Shown piece after piece: positions 23,314 to 26,225 of a stretch of DNA of 26,225 nt (position 1 is the stretch's first letter; every line of letters starts with the position of its first letter). The notes below the pieces were generated by a model. That model did no database searches, was not told the DNA's origin, and saw only the letters and a list, made by a program, of their open reading frames with translations. Both the position numbers and the translations under genes were made by a program. The DNA comes from an uncultured Flavobacterium sp. GTDB taxonomy: Bacteria; Bacteroidota; Bacteroidia; Flavobacteriales; Flavobacteriaceae. The DNA lies in the NCBI RefSeq assembly GCF_937876455.1, contig NZ_CALFIG010000166.1:1-26225 (forward strand), given 5' to 3'.

Positions 23314-25770
23314 ATGAACAAAATTTATATCTTTTTTTTACTTTTATTTTCGGTATGTACAAGTGCACAAATTAAGGGAAAAGTTACTGATAAAGAGGGA
23401 AAACCAATCGCTTTTGCAAGCGTTTCAATTGAAAGAACATATTTAGGCACTTCTACTAATGAAAACGGACTTTTTGAACTCAATTATACAAAAGAAAAGC
23501 AAGTTGTTTTAGTAGTTAAAACCTTGGGTTACAAAACAAAAAGAGAGCAAGTTGTTTTGCCAATTACTACCCTTACAATAGTATTAGAAGAAGAGAATAA
23601 TGTAATTGAAGAAGTAATTGTTCAAAATAAAGAAAATCCAGCAAATGCTATTATTAAGAATGCAATAGCGGCAAGAAAATCTAATACTTACAAAACAGAT
23701 AAATTTGAGGCTAATTTTTATTCTAGAGGACTGTTTAGAGTGAAAAATATGCCTAAAAAAATATTAGGCATTGAAGTGGGCGATTTAGAAGGAAACTTAG
23801 ATTCTACGGGCACAGGAATTATCTATCAATCCGAAACGGTTTCTAAAATTAGCTTTGAAAAGCCAAATAATTTAAAAGAAGAAATTATAGCAAGCAAAGT
23901 CGCAGGGGATAATAATGGTTTTAGTTTTAACACGGCACTTGATACGGATTATGATTTTTATCAAAATACAATTTCTTTTAACGTGCCTATGATTTCGCCC
24001 ATTGCGTCAAATGCTTTTGCATACTACAAATTTAAATTAGTGGACACGTTTTATGATGCGTATGGTAATTTTGTTACTAAAATTCAAGTAACTCCAAAAA
24101 TGGATAAAGAACCTGTTTTTGAAGGGTTTATTTATGTTGTAGAAGATTCTTGGGCATTGTATGCTATAGATTTAGATATAAAAGGATATCGTTCACAAAA
24201 TGAATTTTTAGAAACCTTAAAATTGGTGCAAAATTATAATTTTAACCCCGAAACTAAATTGTGGGTAAAAAACTTGCAATCTTTTGATTTTCAAGCTGGT
24301 TTTTTTGGTATAAAATTCAATGGAAAATTTACGCATGTATTTAGCGATTATGTATTCAAAGAAACTTTTGATAAAAAAACATTTTCAAGAGAAGTCGTTA
24401 CAATAGCTGCAAATGCCAATAAAAAAGAGGCAACGTTTTGGGATAGCAATAGGCCTGTTCCCTTAACTGAAGAAGAATCGTCAAATTACATTAAAAAAGA
24501 CAGTGTATTTAAAGTTAGAAGTTCAAAAGTATATTTAGATTCTATTGATGCTAAAACAAATAAATTTAAATTGCTAAAACTTATTACGGGTTATACGTAT
24601 AAAAATTCGTTTAAAAAATCAAGTTTTACATATCAAGGTCTTTTCAATTTGGCTTCTTTAAATTTTAACACTGTTCAGGGGTATCACATTAGTTCAGGGT
24701 TTTATTTTTCAAAGTATAACGAAGAAAAACAAAAAACAACACGTATAGGAACAGATTTCGAATATGGTTTTTCTGATTTAAGATTACGTCCAACAGTCAG
24801 TTTTTATCACAAATTCAATAATACAAACGATTTGTATATTCGTGTAGCAGGAGGAAATAAAGTGGCTCAATTTAATAGGGAAGAACCTATTGGAGGGATG
24901 GTAAATACAGTGAGTACTTTATTTTTTAAAAATAATTTCATGAAAGTATATGAAAAAGAATTTGCCGAAATTAGTGCAGGAAGAGAAGTTGTTAATGGTG
25001 TTTTTCTGAATGCTAAATTCGCCTATGAAAACAGAAAGCCTTTATTTAACACAACAGATTATACGCTCATTAAATCTAGTGATGCTTACTCTTCAAACAA
25101 TCCTTTACTGCCTAATGTCGAAGATGTGGCGGCAATAACAACGCATCATTTATTAAAATTTAACCTTGGGGCAAGATTTGTTTTTGGTCAAAAATATATT
25201 ACCCGCCCTGATGGTAAACTAAATATAAACGATGGCAAGTTCCCTGTGTTACAAGTGAATTATGAAAAAGGCTTTTCGGGGAGTTCAAAAAATTATGCAT
25301 TTGATTATGTAGAGGCAAAAGTGTCTTATACGACTAATTTGAGTAACAAGGGCGAAATTACATCTTCTATAAAAGGCGGGAAATTTTTTAATGCTTCGGC
25401 TATTTCTTTTGTAGATTACAAACATTTTAATGGCAATCAAACACATGTTAAGCTTGATGGTAGTTTGTCTAGTTTTAATTTATTGCCTTATTATTCGCAC
25501 TCCACAAATAATCAATTTGTAGAAACACATGTTTTGTACAATGACAATGGGTTTATCAGTAATAAAATACCATTAATCAATAAATTAGCTGTTAATATTG
25601 TTGGAGGATTTCATCAACTAAATCTTTCGAATTCTAAACCTTATCAAGAAGTTTCTGTAGGCTTAGATCGTTTAGGATTTGGTAAATTCAAATTATTTAG
25701 AGTAGAATACGTAAGAAGTTATCAAGGCGGATTTAGAGGAGACGGCGTTCTATTTGGTTTAAGATTCTAA
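23314..25770 (+). CDS. DUF5686 / carboxypeptidase-like regulatory domain outer-membrane protein
   Basis: An 818-residue outer-membrane protein. The signal peptide is MNKIYIFFLLLFSVCTSA. An N-terminal Ig-like carboxypeptidase-regulatory domain covers about residues 20-92 (KGKVTDKEGKPIAFASVSIE...GTSTNENGLFEL), as found in SusC/TonB receptors, but no TonB plug domain follows. The central DUF5686 region and the many strand-like segments ending GVLFGLRF point to a beta-barrel. Function is unknown; members are found across Bacteroidota and could act in transport or assembly at the outer membrane. It lies 59 bp after aroQ. A box one base off TAnnTTTG (TTCTTTTG, just before the ATG) is the only promoter hint. 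A strong terminator follows. Confidence 0.9.
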   Translation: MNKIYIFFLLLFSVCTSAQIKGKVTDKEGKPIAFASVSIERTYLGTSTNENGLFELNYTKEKQVVLVVKTLGYKTKREQVVLPITTLTIVLEEENNVIEEVIVQNKENPANAIIKNAIAARKSNTYKTDKFEANFYSRGLFRVKNMPKKILGIEVGDLEGNLDSTGTGIIYQSETVSKISFEKPNNLKEEIIASKVAGDNNGFSFNTALDTDYDFYQNTISFNVPMISPIASNAFAYYKFKLVDTFYDAYGNFVTKIQVTPKMDKEPVFEGFIYVVEDSWALYAIDLDIKGYRSQNEFLETLKLVQNYNFNPETKLWVKNLQSFDFQAGFFGIKFNGKFTHVFSDYVFKETFDKKTFSREVVTIAANANKKEATFWDSNRPVPLTEEESSNYIKKDSVFKVRSSKVYLDSIDAKTNKFKLLKLITGYTYKNSFKKSSFTYQGLFNLASLNFNTVQGYHISSGFYFSKYNEEKQKTTRIGTDFEYGFSDLRLRPTVSFYHKFNNTNDLYIRVAGGNKVAQFNREEPIGGMVNTVSTLFFKNNFMKVYEKEFAEISAGREVVNGVFLNAKFAYENRKPLFNTTDYTLIKSSDAYSSNNPLLPNVEDVAAITTHHLLKFNLGARFVFGQKYITRPDGKLNINDGKFPVLQVNYEKGFSGSSKNYAFDYVEAKVSYTTNLSNKGEITSSIKGGKFFNASAISFVDYKHFNGNQTHVKLDGSLSSFNLLPYYSHSTNNQFVETHVLYNDNGFISNKIPLINKLAVNIVGGFHQLNLSNSKPYQEVSVGLDRLGFGKFKLFRVEYVRSYQGGFRGDGVLFGLRF

Positions 25771-25786
25771 TTTGTTTTTGAATAGT

Positions 25787-25822
25787 AATAAAAAAGCTGT
25801 CTAAAAAGACAGCTTTTTTATT
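25787..25822. terminator. bidirectional intrinsic terminator (DUF5686 gene / lysS)
   Basis: A perfect 15-bp stem (25787-25801 with 25808-25822) has a 6-nt loop TAAAAA, an A-run on the left arm and a T-run on the right arm. It serves both convergent genes. Confidence 0.95.
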
Positions 25823-25827
25823 GAATA

Positions 25828-26225
25828 TTAATTTAAAACTACAGTTTTATTATCTCCTTCAACTACAACTTTGGTTAAGCCATGTTTTGCTAATCCTTTC
25901 ATTGCAGCATCCCATTTCTTACCACTTAAACCTGTTTTTTCTTTTAAAGTTACTAAAGCTTGATTGTTTTCAGCTTTTAACAAACCAATGATTAATTTTT
26001 CATCCTCACTTAACTCTATTTGTTTTTTCTCTGGTCGCATTTGCGGGAAGAACAATACTTCTTGAATAGAAGCATTATTGGTTAAAAACATAATTAAACG
26101 ATCCATACCTATCCCTAAACCAGAAGTTGGAGGCATACCATATTCTAAAGCTCTTAAGAAATCTTGGTCGATAAACATAGCTTCATCATCACCTCTTTCA
26201 GAAAGTGCTAATTGTGCTTCAAAAC
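25828..26225 (-). CDS. lysS: lysine--tRNA ligase, C-terminal part (5' end beyond window)
   Basis: This is the last 131 residues of class II lysyl-tRNA synthetase; the frame stays open to the window edge. It begins FEAQLALSERGDDEAMFIDQDF. Class II motif 3 is intact (GLGIGMDRLIMFLTNN), followed by SIQEVLFFPQMRPEKK, where most LysRS proteins end. Here about 60 further residues follow (IELSEDEKLIIGLLKAE...TVVLN). They look like a small winged-helix-type or helical domain, repeated in relatives of this group as a Bacteroidota-type C-terminal addition. The enzyme charges tRNA-Lys in the cytoplasm. Its role in tRNA binding is plausible but unproven. A strong terminator follows the stop. Confidence 0.96.
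   Translation of the reverse strand, partial: FEAQLALSERGDDEAMFIDQDFLRALEYGMPPTSGLGIGMDRLIMFLTNNASIQEVLFFPQMRPEKKQIELSEDEKLIIGLLKAENNQALVTLKEKTGLSGKKWDAAMKGLAKHGLTKVVVEGDNKTVVLN

Noticed and set aside
1..26225. CRISPR array, tRNA, rRNA, insertion sequence, prophage or antiphage defence genes
   Set aside because: No regularly spaced direct repeats, cloverleaf-type sequence, transposase, integrase or known defence domain was found on either strand.

Overview
The window looks like chromosomal DNA from a member of the Bacteroidota, most likely a Flavobacteriaceae (Flavobacterium-like). It is AT-rich. Many genes start without a Shine-Dalgarno sequence, and several intergenic regions carry the Bacteroidota promoter pattern TTG or TTTG, about 18-22 nt, then TAnnTTTG. 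Family content fits too: GSCFA protein, DUF5686 with a carboxypeptidase-regulatory-like domain, DUF5522 next to urocanase, long aromatic amino acid hydroxylase, and LysRS with a C-terminal extension. There is no tRNA, rRNA, CRISPR array, insertion sequence or phage gene. Most of the window is ordinary housekeeping sequence.

Layout. 1-801 (-): 3'-truncated membrane-anchored M23 peptidase. 802-1227: a 426-bp gap holding two candidate dispersed repeats, a 43-bp hairpin unit (915-957) and a 172-bp nested inverted-repeat element (993-1164). 1228-3891 (+): alaS. 4003-4959 (+): GSCFA hydrolase-like protein, converging on a single-domain rhodanese (4954-5262, -). 5325-7079 (-): aromatic amino acid hydroxylase. 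7274-9994 (-): DUF4136 lipoprotein, urocanate hydratase and a 58-residue Cys-rich DUF5522 protein, transcribed in the order DUF5522-hutU-DUF4136. 10066-13071 (+): a tightly packed operon of PLP deaminase-like protein, GH73/LysM lipoprotein and hemL. 13144-13476 (-): small secreted helical protein.

13576-17164 (+) is the most interesting block. It encodes a small membrane protein with a HCDGKCH motif, an MbnP-family lipoprotein, an MbnH/MauG-family diheme enzyme, and an outer-membrane-barrel-like protein with a CDACGC motif. It ends in a strong terminator. MbnH enzymes convert a tryptophan of MbnP into kynurenine to build a copper site. Here both partners look like lipoproteins, and MbnP carries a surface-export-like signal (C-S-K-D-D). 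The modification and copper binding may therefore take place on the cell surface, with two accessory genes of unknown role.

17224-21527 (-): PLP cysteine-synthase/CBS-like enzyme, then a two-gene unit of a glutaminyl cyclotransferase lipoprotein and a secreted S9A oligopeptidase. 21617-21716 (+): small SRP RNA with a textbook promoter. 21804-25770 (+): M28 peptidase lipoprotein, aroQ and a DUF5686 outer-membrane protein. 25828-26225 (-): C-terminal part of lysS. Convergent gene pairs are separated by bidirectional intrinsic terminators at 13077, 17166 and 25787.
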